From CAZEBW01 sp964510205 (GTDB taxonomy: Bacteria; Chloroflexota; Anaerolineae; VGOG01), in contig CAZEBW010000021.1 in assembly GCA_964510205.1 (NCBI GenBank), positions 1 to 48,771 on the forward strand: a DNA stretch of 48,771 nt, written 5' to 3'. A model generated the notes under the pieces. The model was not told the DNA's origin, did not search any database, and saw only the letters and a program-made list of their open reading frames with translations. Both the position numbers and the translations under genes were made by a program. How positions within the stretch are numbered: position 1 is the first letter of the stretch; every line of letters begins with the position of its first letter. Below, in pieces: positions 1 through 7,453 of the stretch.

Positions 1-50
1 GACTTCAGTCGCTTTTGCGGTGGGAACGACGACTGAAGTCGTCACTACGT
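1..50. repeat. Truncated repeat at the window edge
   Basis: The palindrome GACTGAAGTC and the string CGACTGAAGTCG-YY-ACTAC recur inside the mobile element at 28296-28402. The window therefore probably starts inside a related repeat, which may be why the assembly broke here. Confidence 0.5.
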
Positions 51-115
51 GTCCCCAATGCGATACGCTCACGTCCGACGTATGCCAGGAAGCCACCTTG
101 CTTCAGAGAAGTCAG

Positions 116-913
116 CTAACCGCTGCGCAGGGTCACATCCGCGGCCAGTATCCGCTCTCGCCGTCCGCTGGGAAGACGCAGGATGAGAGCCCCGTCGGCG
201 TCCACCCCCTCGGCCCAGCCGGCCAGCACCTCACCCGGCGTGGTCACCTGCACCTGACGGCCCAGGTTGATGAGGCGAGCCGCCCACTCCTCGTGGGGCG
301 ACTGCCCTCTCCTCAGGGACACGTACCTGGTCTCGATCCCCTCCAGGATTCCCCACAATAGCTCCAGCCGCGAGACGTCCCGTCCCAGCTCCTGAGAGAG
401 GCTGGTGGCCATGCCCCTCAACTCTGGCAGGGCAGAGAGGGTCAGATTGACGTTCAGCCCCATGCCCACCACGACGTAATCGAGGCGCCCGCCGGTCGTG
501 GCCGATTCGGTCAGGATGCCGCCCGCCTTCTTGCCGCCGACGAAGACGTCATTGGGCCACTTCAGGCCCACGGGCAGGCTCGTGAGTCCCTCCACGGCCT
601 CGGCGATGGCCAGCGAGCAGATCATGGTCAATCGCGGAGCCTGGTTGGGGGTGATGTTGGGGCGGAAGAGCAGCGACAGGAGAAGGCTGGCGCCCGATGG
701 CGCCACCCACCTCCTGCCCAATCGCCCCTTCCCCGCCGTCTGCTCGTCGGCGATGACCAGCGTGCCTTCTGGCGCGCCCCGGGCGGCCAACTCCTTGAGC
801 GCCTCGTTGGTCGAGCCGAGGGAAGGATAGTATGCGATGCTCTGGCCGATGAGGTCTGTCCTCAACCCCTGTTTGATGCTTTCAACCGATAGCTCGCTCA
901 AATCCAGTTTCAC
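116..913 (-). CDS. birA: Biotin--[acetyl-CoA-carboxylase] ligase, without DNA-binding domain
   Basis: Cytoplasmic enzyme that makes biotinyl-AMP and transfers biotin to the lysine of biotin carboxyl carrier proteins. Seen: the biotin/ATP loop GKGRLGRRW at residues 61-69, KWPNDV at 118-123 and KKAGGILTE at about 128-136. At 265 aa it is shorter than E. coli BirA (about 320 aa). I see only about 25 residues before the catalytic core, so the N-terminal helix-turn-helix of bifunctional BirA repressors is missing and this should be a ligase only. The start is GTG at 913, with a weak AGGA four bases upstream. Its 3' end faces the window edge, so downstream partners are unknown. The ligase assignment is firm; loss of the repressor role is inferred from length. 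Confidence 0.95.
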   Translation of the reverse strand: MKLDLSELSVESIKQGLRTDLIGQSIAYYPSLGSTNEALKELAARGAPEGTLVIADEQTAGKGRLGRRWVAPSGASLLLSLLFRPNITPNQAPRLTMICSLAIAEAVEGLTSLPVGLKWPNDVFVGGKKAGGILTESATTGGRLDYVVVGMGLNVNLTLSALPELRGMATSLSQELGRDVSRLELLWGILEGIETRYVSLRRGQSPHEEWAARLINLGRQVQVTTPGEVLAGWAEGVDADGALILRLPSGRRERILAADVTLRSG

Positions 914-957
914 CTCGTCCTATGCCAAAGTGGTCCCCCTCTTGGGTGTTGCTACCG

Positions 958-1047
958 TGTCATTGCGAGCGACCGTAAGGAGCGAAGCAATCTCCTACGA
1001 GCGAGTTGGAGATTGCTTCGGCGCAAACAGCGCGCCTCGCAATGACA
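958..1047. repeat. CATTGCGAG palindromic element, copy 1
   Basis: A 90-bp inverted repeat with ends TGTCATTGCGAG / CTCGCAATGACA and an inner pair GAAGCAATCTCC / GGAGATTGCTTC. Further copies are at 12457-12553, 20786-20870 and 26746-26831, with a half copy near 32352. It is bracketed by a looser inverted pair, GTGTTGCTAC at 945-954 and GTAGCAACAC at 1065-1074. I see no target-site duplication. Confidence 0.9.
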
Positions 1048-1328
1048 CAAACAACCCGTTTGGGCGTAGCAACACTCCACAGGGAGACTACCTATGCCAA
1101 AGTTACCACAAAAGGGGAACAAAGTCAAGCCAAGATTGACCAAAATGGACTTATGAGGTAATCACCAGTAGGAGGTGTCTCTGACACCGATGGAGAAATC
1201 GGTCTCAGGAGAGACCTCCTACTCTTATGGGGTAATGAGCCAATGACCGCTGGGAAGCCGTTTGACATTAAGGAGAGGACTTTCGAGTTCGGGGTGCGAA
1301 TTGTACGGTTAGTGAACACCTTGCTTGG
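1048..1328. other. Intergenic stretch birA-rsmG with a second hairpin element
   Basis: The 415-base gap between birA and rsmG holds palindrome copy 1 and then an inverted repeat at 1167-1223 with arms AGTAGGAGGT / ACCTCCTACT. That inverted repeat is flanked by near-identical direct repeats, TTATGAGGTAAT at 1151 and TTATGGGGTAAT at 1225. No coding sequence here is supported. Confidence 0.6.
1167..1223. repeat. 57-bp inverted repeat
   Basis: The outer arms are 10 bp and perfect. The inner part (GTCTCTGACACC and GGTCTCAGGAGAGAC) pairs imperfectly. The hairpin at 26063-26107 uses similar GGTCTCTGAC words, so the two may be related. Confidence 0.6.
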
Positions 1329-2048
1329 TCATTGTGATTTGAGGGGTCGTTTGCTGGGGATGCCGGGGCGGCGGGGGTATTTCTCGGGCGTGGGAGCTAT
1401 CTTCTCGATGACCACTAGCGAACGAGCCTCGCCCAGGTGGGGCAACTCCAGGTGCACGATGCGGCGCAAGGCGCCTCCCAACGTGGCGATGGCCCCTTCG
1501 GCGGCCTCGGCCTCTGCATCGCCCTCAGGCCCCTTCTGAGCCACGAACAGGCCGCCCAGCCGACAGAAGGGCAAGGCGTATTCCACCAGGACGGGCAGTT
1601 CGGCCACCGCTCTGGCCAGGGCCAGGTCGTAGCGCTCGCGGTGGACCGCGTCCCGCCCCACCTCCTCCGCCCGCCCCTTAATGACCTCCACCTCCGTCAG
1701 CCCCAGCCGGCCAACGATGTGCTCCAAAAAGCCGACCTTCTTCCCTGTAGCCTCCAACAGCGTCAACTGCAGGTCAGGACAGGCAATCTTCAGCGGAAGA
1801 CCTGGAAACCCTGCCCCCGCCCCAATATCAATGCAAGGGACCAGGGACAAGGGACAAGGTACTGCTAACAGACAGGTGAGGGAATCGAGGAAGTGCTTGA
1901 TCTGAACCTCATCGTAGTCGGTGATGGCGGTCAGGTTGAACTTCTCGTTCCAGGCCGCCAGTTCTCGATAATAGATTTCGAAGGCTTGAAGGTGCTCCTC
2001 GTTCAGTTCTAAGCCCAACTGACGGGCTCCCTCGGATAGCAAATTCAT
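1329..2048 (-). CDS. rsmG: 16S rRNA (guanine-527-N7)-methyltransferase
   Basis: SAM-dependent methylation of G527 of 16S rRNA in the cytoplasm. Seen: NLTAI at 38-42, HFLDSL at 52-57 and the SAM-binding glycine loop GAGAGFPGLPL at 76-86. Length (239 aa) fits the family. Oddity: between HFLDSL and the glycine loop there are about eleven residues, AVPCPLSLVPC (62-72), that the family does not need. They are encoded by a heptamer array (1835-1862) of the same TTGTCCC unit found at 19650-19670. The reading frame stays open, so the insertion is probably tolerated in a surface loop. A consensus promoter lies about 55 bases upstream. Confidence 0.95.
   Translation of the reverse strand: MNLLSEGARQLGLELNEEHLQAFEIYYRELAAWNEKFNLTAITDYDEVQIKHFLDSLTCLLAVPCPLSLVPCIDIGAGAGFPGLPLKIACPDLQLTLLEATGKKVGFLEHIVGRLGLTEVEVIKGRAEEVGRDAVHRERYDLALARAVAELPVLVEYALPFCRLGGLFVAQKGPEGDAEAEAAEGAIATLGGALRRIVHLELPHLGEARSLVVIEKIAPTPEKYPRRPGIPSKRPLKSQ
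1835..1862. repeat. Heptamer array inside rsmG (AGGGACM units)
   Basis: Units AGGGACC, AGGGACA, AGGGACA, AGGT within the coding sequence. The same unit is used at 19621-19670, 18 kb away. Confidence 0.85.
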
Positions 2049-2102
2049 TCGATCCAGCCTGTGACATTGATCTTCCCGAACTCCTCAATCTAATTCTTGG
2101 AT

Positions 2103-2131
2103 ATTATAACGCGGCTAACCAGACTTGTCAA
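2103..2131 (-). promoter_or_regulatory. Consensus sigma-70 promoter of rsmG
   Basis: On the minus strand TTGACA (2131-2126), a 17-base spacer, then TATAAT (2108-2103), matching the consensus fully. It lies about 55 bases before the rsmG start and back-to-back with the promoter at 2154-2181. Confidence 0.88.
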
Positions 2132-2153
2132 TCTGGAATAAGCGTTCATCAAT

Positions 2154-2181
2154 TTGACAATCCTCATCTCTCGACTATAAT
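2154..2181 (+). promoter_or_regulatory. Consensus sigma-70 promoter of the metal transport operon
   Basis: TTGACA (2154-2159), 16-base spacer, TATAAT (2176-2181). A second TATAAT at 2205-2210 lacks a good -35. Predicted transcription from about 2188 leaves a leader of roughly 280 bases before the first gene. Confidence 0.85.
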
Positions 2182-2187
2182 CTTAAA

Positions 2188-2466
2188 GGCTTGACTTCAA
2201 GCACTATAATCGCTTCTGATTGATTGAGTGAGCTTCCCAAGTTACAATTCTGAAAGTATATGAGCGAGCAAGCAGAGAGACAAATTGAAGACCCCCAAGA
2301 ACCGCCCGGTAATCTCACACTTCATGGGGTAGTCAGCAGAACGACCTGAGCGCCTGGCCTCCCAGGTTCTCCTCCGCCAGGGCCGCAGTTCGTTCTGCGG
2401 CCCTGTTGCGTGTCTGGTGGGTGGGGGATATCTTCATCTATCATAGAGAACCTGAGGAGGTGCATC
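2188..2466 (+). promoter_or_regulatory. Long structured 5' leader of the metal transport operon
   Basis: About 280 transcribed bases without a convincing gene. They contain a stable hairpin GGGCCGCAG-TTCGTT-CTGCGGCCC at 2380-2403 and interleaved CCTGG/CCAGG pairings at about 2345-2380. There is no T-run after the hairpin, so it is not a standard terminator. Position and length suit a metal-sensing leader RNA. I could not match it to the conserved cores of the M-box or yybP-ykoY classes as I remember them, so this stays a hypothesis. Confidence 0.35.
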
Positions 2467-3726
2467 ATGCTGTACGCCAGCCAACTACGAGGTCTGCAGG
2501 TCTGGGATGCCTGGAGCCAACCTGTCGGGCGGTGCGCCGACATTTTGGTCGGCGACCTCAAGCAACCTTTCCCCTCTGTGCGCGCATTGGCCCTGCGCAA
2601 CGGCGATGTCAAAGTCAACTTCATCGCTGCCGAGCAGCTCAGCAGCCTGTTCCCCAGTATCACGCTAAAAGTCCCCAAAACCGAGATCACCCCCTACCAG
2701 CCACGCGGGGATGAACTCTGGCTCCTCGACCGGGTGCTAGACCGCCAGATCGTGGACACCGAGGGCCGCCGCGTGGTGCGAGTGAACGACTTGCAATTAG
2801 CGCGGGTAGGCGACCAGTTCTGCCTCACCGGGGTGGATGTCGGCGGGCGCGGCCTGTTGCGTCGTCTGGGGCTGGAAAAACCGGTGCGGACTATGGCCCG
2901 AGCCCTGGGGCGCTCCTTACCGTCCGGCGTGATCCCCTGGGAAGAAGTAGCCCCCCTCCAGCACGAGGATCCGATTCGCCTCCGCGTCTCCCGCGACAAG
3001 ATCACCCGCCTGCCCCCGGCAGACATCGCGGCCATTCTCAACGACCTGGATCGGCGAACCAGCGAGACACTGGCCACCACGCTGAGCGACGAGACCCTGG
3101 CCGATGCGCTGGAAGAAAGCCCCATGGAAATCCAGGTGGCCGTCCTGTCGCGCTTACTCCCAGAACGAGCCGCTGACATCCTGGAGGAAATGGGGCCGGA
3201 CGAGGCCGCCGACCTGCTGGCCGACCTCCCGGCTCAAACCAGCACTCAGCTTCTGGAGCTGATGGAACACGAGGACGCCGCCGACGTGCGCAGCCTGCTG
3301 CGCTACCCGGAAGACTCGGCCGGCGGCATCATGACCACCGAGTTCGCCTGCGTGCCCGTTGGGGTGCGAGCTGGTGAGGCTCTGGATCACCTGCGCCGCT
3401 CGTCGGACGCTCAAGACGACGAGGCGATGTACTACGTCTATCTGACCGACAAGGCGGGGAAGCTGCAGGGCGTCGTCAGCCTGCGCGACCTGGTGATGGC
3501 CCCATCCAACGCCTCGCTGGATGCCTGGACCGACGAGGATCCGGTCACGGTCGGCCCTTACACGCCGCAGGAAGAGGTCGCTTACCTGGTGGCCAAGTAC
3601 GACCTGTTGAGCGTCCCCGTGGTGGACAAGGAGACTGGTGAGCTGCTGGGCATCGTCACCGTGGACGACGCCATTGACGCCGTCTTGCCCACGGCCTGGA
3701 AGAAGCGCCTGCCGCGTTTCTTCTAA
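2467..3726 (+). CDS. PRC-barrel / MgtE N-domain / CBS-pair protein, likely regulatory partner of the Nramp transporter
   Basis: A soluble 419-aa protein. Residues 1-75 and about 82-135 look like two PRC-barrel-type units. About 183-283 matches the superhelical MgtE N-domain (Leu/Asp-rich repeats such as DEAADLLADLP). About 285-345 and 355-408 form a CBS pair (AGGIMT, LLGIVTVDDAID). There is no membrane domain, unlike the Mg2+ channel MgtE, whose MgtE_N-CBS module is its cytosolic Mg2+ sensor. The ATG at 2467 is preferred over the upstream in-frame ATG at 2410 because GAGGAGG lies just before it. The Nramp gene follows after 17 bases. Inferred role: a divalent-cation or nucleotide-sensing subunit that gates the Nramp protein. 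Confidence 0.85.
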   Translation: MLYASQLRGLQVWDAWSQPVGRCADILVGDLKQPFPSVRALALRNGDVKVNFIAAEQLSSLFPSITLKVPKTEITPYQPRGDELWLLDRVLDRQIVDTEGRRVVRVNDLQLARVGDQFCLTGVDVGGRGLLRRLGLEKPVRTMARALGRSLPSGVIPWEEVAPLQHEDPIRLRVSRDKITRLPPADIAAILNDLDRRTSETLATTLSDETLADALEESPMEIQVAVLSRLLPERAADILEEMGPDEAADLLADLPAQTSTQLLELMEHEDAADVRSLLRYPEDSAGGIMTTEFACVPVGVRAGEALDHLRRSSDAQDDEAMYYVYLTDKAGKLQGVVSLRDLVMAPSNASLDAWTDEDPVTVGPYTPQEEVAYLVAKYDLLSVPVVDKETGELLGIVTVDDAIDAVLPTAWKKRLPRFF

Positions 3727-3743
3727 CCACACGAGGGAATGCA

Positions 3744-4988
3744 ATGAAGATTCGACTCAGACTCAAGGACTGGTGGCAGCGGGTGTGGCTTTACCTGGCG
3801 ATCTTCGGGCCGGGGTTGATCACCGCCAGCGCGGACAACGACGCCCCCGGCATCGCCACCTATTCGATGGCCGGCTCGACCTATGGATATCGTTTTCTGT
3901 GGTTGATCGTCCTGGTCACCGTGGGCGAGGTGGTCATCCAGGAGATCGCCGCCCGCATGGGCGCGGTCACCAGCAAGGGCACTGCCGACTTGATCCGCGA
4001 GCGATTTGGAGTGCGGATCACGGCCTTCGCCATGCTCTGTCTGCTGCTGGCCAACCTGGGCACCACCGTGGCCCAGTTCGCCGGCATCGCGGTGGGGATG
4101 GAGCTCTTGGGCATCAGCCGCTACGTCGCCGTGCCCCTGCTTGCGCTGGGCGTGGCCTACGTGGTACTCTGGGGGTCATACGCTCGCGTGGAGAAGATTC
4201 TATTGGCCCTCAGCCTCGCAGCGATCAGCTACATCATCACAGCCTTCAGGATTGGGCCGGAGTGGGGAAATGTGCTGCGCAACGCCGTTGTGCCCACCTT
4301 CAGGAGCGACCCCAACTACATCCTGGCGGTGCTGGCGACCATCGGCACCACCATCACCCCCTGGGCCTTCGTCTACATGCAGGCCTCCGTGGCTGACAAG
4401 GGGGTAACGATGGAGCGCTACCGTTACACGAAGATAGACGTGATGGGCGGCGCGGCCTGGGGCAACGTGGTCTCGGCCTTCATTGTCATTTGCACGGCGG
4501 CCACGCTCTACGTTTACGGCGTGCGGGTGCAAACTGCGGATCAGGCGGCTCTGGCCCTGGAGCCGCTGGTGGGCAGCGGGGCGCGGTATCTCTTCTCCGT
4601 GGGGCTGCTGGGGGCTTCCTTGTTGGCCGCCTCGGTGCTGCCCCTTTCCACCACCTACGCCATCTGCGAGGCCTTCGGCTGGGAACGGGGGCTGGATCAC
4701 CCCGCCCGTGAAGCCCCCATCTTCTACGGGCTGTACGCTGGCATCATCGGCCTCAGCGTGCTGGTGGTGCTGATCCCCGGCATCCCGCTCTTCCCCATGA
4801 TGTGGCTCTCGCAGTCGGTGAACGCCATCCTGCTGCCGGTGCTGTTGGTGCTGGTGTTGAAATTGGCCAACAGCCGGCGGGTGATGGGGGATTGGACCAA
4901 CTCGCGGCTTCAGAACGCCCTGGCCTGGGGGCTGACCGGGCTGGTGGGGATGGCTACACTGGCTTTGTTGGCGTCATCTTTGCTATAA
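3744..4988 (+). CDS. Nramp (SLC11)-family divalent metal transporter, non-canonical metal site
   Basis: Polytopic membrane protein of 414 aa with about 11 hydrophobic segments. In TM1 the family Asp-Pro-Gly-Asn signature appears as DNDAPGI (31-37). In TM6 the usual A-x-x-Met-Pro-His is TTITPW (202-207), so Thr205 stands where the metal-binding methionine should be. In canonical Nramps this methionine favours Mn2+/Fe2+ over Mg2+/Ca2+, so the substrate may not be Mn2+; Mg2+ is a reasonable alternative given the MgtE-like neighbour. It belongs to the large bacterial Nramp-like group, and calling it mntH would overstate the evidence. SD GAGGGA precedes the ATG; it is the second gene of a two-gene operon. 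Confidence 0.88.
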   Translation: MKIRLRLKDWWQRVWLYLAIFGPGLITASADNDAPGIATYSMAGSTYGYRFLWLIVLVTVGEVVIQEIAARMGAVTSKGTADLIRERFGVRITAFAMLCLLLANLGTTVAQFAGIAVGMELLGISRYVAVPLLALGVAYVVLWGSYARVEKILLALSLAAISYIITAFRIGPEWGNVLRNAVVPTFRSDPNYILAVLATIGTTITPWAFVYMQASVADKGVTMERYRYTKIDVMGGAAWGNVVSAFIVICTAATLYVYGVRVQTADQAALALEPLVGSGARYLFSVGLLGASLLAASVLPLSTTYAICEAFGWERGLDHPAREAPIFYGLYAGIIGLSVLVVLIPGIPLFPMMWLSQSVNAILLPVLLVLVLKLANSRRVMGDWTNSRLQNALAWGLTGLVGMATLALLASSLL

Positions 4989-4992
4989 ACCC

Positions 4993-5093
4993 GTGCCTGG
5001 CACTTTCATAGGCTTCTCGAGGGCTACAGTGCCTCCAAGCCAGGTGAGATCGCTCAATCGCTTGGCTATTCGCAAGTGCCTGGCACGTTCTGA
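4993..5093 (+). mobile_element. Possible remnant of a REP-associated (Y1-like) transposase between two palindromes
   Basis: Two copies of the palindrome GTGCCTGGCAC (4993-5003, 5076-5086) bracket an open frame from 5010 to the TGA at 5091-5093. It reads LLEGYSASKPGEIAQSLGYS, then VPGTF. The pattern 'EGYSASEIARxLGYS' resembles the C-terminal helix-turn-helix tail of transposases associated with repetitive palindromes. No catalytic part remains. The assignment is tentative and rests on 27 residues. Confidence 0.35.
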
Positions 5094-5125
5094 AGGGTTT
5101 TCTCAAAGCAGAAGGGAGTGTCTCT

Positions 5126-7453
5126 ATGAGTGACAAGACGCACAATTCGATCCATCGTATTCCCGAAGAAGTAACGCTCAGCCGCGATCTGGGCTTGTTT
5201 ACCATAACGATGATCGGTGTGGGGGGGATGATCGGGGCCGGCATCTTCGTGCTGACCGGCATCGCCGCCGGCGTGGCCGGCCCGGCCCTGGTGCTGGCCT
5301 TTTTTCTAAATGGCATGGTCACCCTGTTGACGGCCATGGTCTATGCCGAACTCGGCTCGGCCTTCCCCGAGGCCGGCGGCGGCTACCTGTGGGTCAAGGA
5401 GGGGCTGGGAGGGGCCCAGGGGTTCCTGGCCGGCTGGATGAGCTGGTTCGCCCATGCGGTGGCTGGCAGCCTCTACGGTCTGGCCTTTGGGCGCTTCGCC
5501 AGCGAGCTGTGGATTATGGCCGGCCTGCCCACCTTTGGCCTCTCTGTGGCCCACCTGACGTTGGTTTTCATGACCCTGGTCATCCTCGTCTTCACGGCCA
5601 TCAATTATCGGGGTGCATCGGAGACGGGCACGGTGGGCAATATCGTGACTGTGACCAAGGTGTCCATCCTGGGCCTGTTTGTCTTGTTGGGGATTCTGGC
5701 TATGGCTCGTACCGAGGCCTGGCACACTCGCTTTACGACCGGCTTCATGCCCAACGGCCTGGGGGGAGTGCTCACCGCTATGGGCTTGACCTTTATCGCC
5801 TTTGAAGGCTACGAGATCATCGCCCAGTCAGGGGAAGAGGTGGTGAATCCCAAGCGCAATATCCCCCGCGCCATCTTCCTGGCCATCCTCATCGCCGTGG
5901 TCATCTACATCCTGGTCGGCGTGACAGCCATCGGAGCCACTATTCCGCCTGAGGGGATGAAGACTCACGAGTACTTGGCGCTGAAGAAAGAGGTGGCCAT
6001 CGTTGAAGTGGCTCGACAGATATTTCCCCTCGGTATCGGCGCGGTGGTGCTGCTTTTCAGCGGGCTGGCGTCCACCATGTCGGCTCTCAACGCCACGACG
6101 TACTCCTCGTCCCGGGTTTCGTTTGCCATGGGGCGGGATCACAACTTGCCGGCCGTCTTCGCCCGCATCCACCCGCGGCGGCACACGCCTCATTGGGCGG
6201 TCATCTTCTCCGGCGGATTGATGCTGGCCATGGCCTGGGCACTGCCCATCGAGCACGTGGCCGCCTCGGCCGACATCATGTTCCTGCTCCTGTTCTTCCA
6301 GGTCAACGTGGCCGTGATGACCCTGCGCCATAAGATGCCCGAACTGGAGAGAGGTTACTTGATCCCCTGGTTTCCTATCGTTCCCCTGCTCGGTTTGATT
6401 ACCAAGGCATTCTTGGCTGTCTACTTGTTCAACTATAGCCCGCGCGCTTGGTACTTCGCCATCGGCTGGCTTGTGGTTGGCCTGTTGGCCTACTACACCT
6501 ACTTCTCCAAGATCGAGGCCATGGAGAAGCCCTCGGAAATCCTGCTGGAGGAAGTACTGGTCAGCCGTGACTACTCGGTGTTGGTGCCGGTGGCCGATCA
6601 GGAACAGGCCCGCATCCTGGGCCTGATCGGCGCCGTCCTGGCCCAAGATAACCAGGGCGAGGTGCAGGCCCTGCACGTGGCGCGGGTGCCGCCCCAGCTC
6701 ACTCTGGGCGAAGGCCGCCTGTTCCTCAAGGAAGGGCGTTCCTATTTGGAGACGGTGATCCAACAGGCCAAAGCGCGAGAGGTGCCCGTCCACACCATCA
6801 TCCGTCTGGGGCGGAACGTGGCCGAAGCCGTGCGCAAGACGGCGGTGGAGAACGCTTCCGACCTGATCCTGCTGGGATGGCCAGGGTACACCACCACCAG
6901 TGGCCGGGCGTATGGATCGGTGATAGACAACATCGTAGACAACCCGCCTACCGACGTGGCCGTCGTCCGTTACCGGGCCCATCGCCCACTGCGCTCGATC
7001 CTGGTGCCGGTGGCCGGCGGTCCCAACAGCCGCCGCATTTTCAAGATGGCCGTGAGCATGGCCCGAACCAGCGGACACGACCCTGCCAAGGTCACCCTGC
7101 TGCACGTCTTGCCTGAGAGAGCCCACACCGCCGACAGGGTTCGCGCCGAACAAGTCTTTGATCACGCCCTGGAGGGCATACAGTATGCGCGGGTGGAAAA
7201 ACGAATCGTAGAGGGGGCGGACGTGGTAGAGGCCATACTGGATCAGGCCCAGGGCTGCGACCTGATCATCATCGGAGCTACGGAGGAGGGGCTGTTCAAG
7301 AGCCTGCTGGTGGGCAACATTGCCGAGCAGGTCGCCCGGCGGGCCGAGGTGACGGTGATCGTCGTTAAACGGCGCAGCGGCTTGATCCATTCCCTCCTGC
7401 GCCAGACCGTGCTGGAGCCGACTGCTAATAGAGTGGGAAACGAGGCGGTCTAA
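5126..7453 (+). CDS. APC-superfamily amino-acid permease with two C-terminal universal stress protein domains
   Basis: A 775-aa inner-membrane transporter. Residues about 20-460 form a 12-helix APC fold; GVGGMIGAGIF (31-41) is the unwound substrate-binding motif of TM1. About 480-615 and 630-755 are two USP-like domains. The second contains IIGATEEGLFKSLLVGN, which resembles the USP ATP-binding loop G-2x-G-9x-G. Permease-USP fusions are a known architecture and probably couple uptake to ATP or stress status; the substrate cannot be read from sequence. SD AAGGGAG lies before the ATG. The stop overlaps the stop of the convergent amidase gene by three to four bases. Confidence 0.9.
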   Translation: MSDKTHNSIHRIPEEVTLSRDLGLFTITMIGVGGMIGAGIFVLTGIAAGVAGPALVLAFFLNGMVTLLTAMVYAELGSAFPEAGGGYLWVKEGLGGAQGFLAGWMSWFAHAVAGSLYGLAFGRFASELWIMAGLPTFGLSVAHLTLVFMTLVILVFTAINYRGASETGTVGNIVTVTKVSILGLFVLLGILAMARTEAWHTRFTTGFMPNGLGGVLTAMGLTFIAFEGYEIIAQSGEEVVNPKRNIPRAIFLAILIAVVIYILVGVTAIGATIPPEGMKTHEYLALKKEVAIVEVARQIFPLGIGAVVLLFSGLASTMSALNATTYSSSRVSFAMGRDHNLPAVFARIHPRRHTPHWAVIFSGGLMLAMAWALPIEHVAASADIMFLLLFFQVNVAVMTLRHKMPELERGYLIPWFPIVPLLGLITKAFLAVYLFNYSPRAWYFAIGWLVVGLLAYYTYFSKIEAMEKPSEILLEEVLVSRDYSVLVPVADQEQARILGLIGAVLAQDNQGEVQALHVARVPPQLTLGEGRLFLKEGRSYLETVIQQAKAREVPVHTIIRLGRNVAEAVRKTAVENASDLILLGWPGYTTTSGRAYGSVIDNIVDNPPTDVAVVRYRAHRPLRSILVPVAGGPNSRRIFKMAVSMARTSGHDPAKVTLLHVLPERAHTADRVRAEQVFDHALEGIQYARVEKRIVEGADVVEAILDQAQGCDLIIIGATEEGLFKSLLVGNIAEQVARRAEVTVIVVKRRSGLIHSLLRQTVLEPTANRVGNEAV

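Noticed and set aside
2188..2466. Definite Mg2+ (M-box) or Mn2+ (yybP-ykoY) riboswitch
   Set aside because: I could not line up the conserved core motifs by eye, so it is kept only as a candidate leader.
5828..7390. 520-codon minus-strand frame opposite the APC-USP permease
   Set aside because: His/Gln/Gly-rich antisense shadow of a gene with clear membrane and USP motifs.
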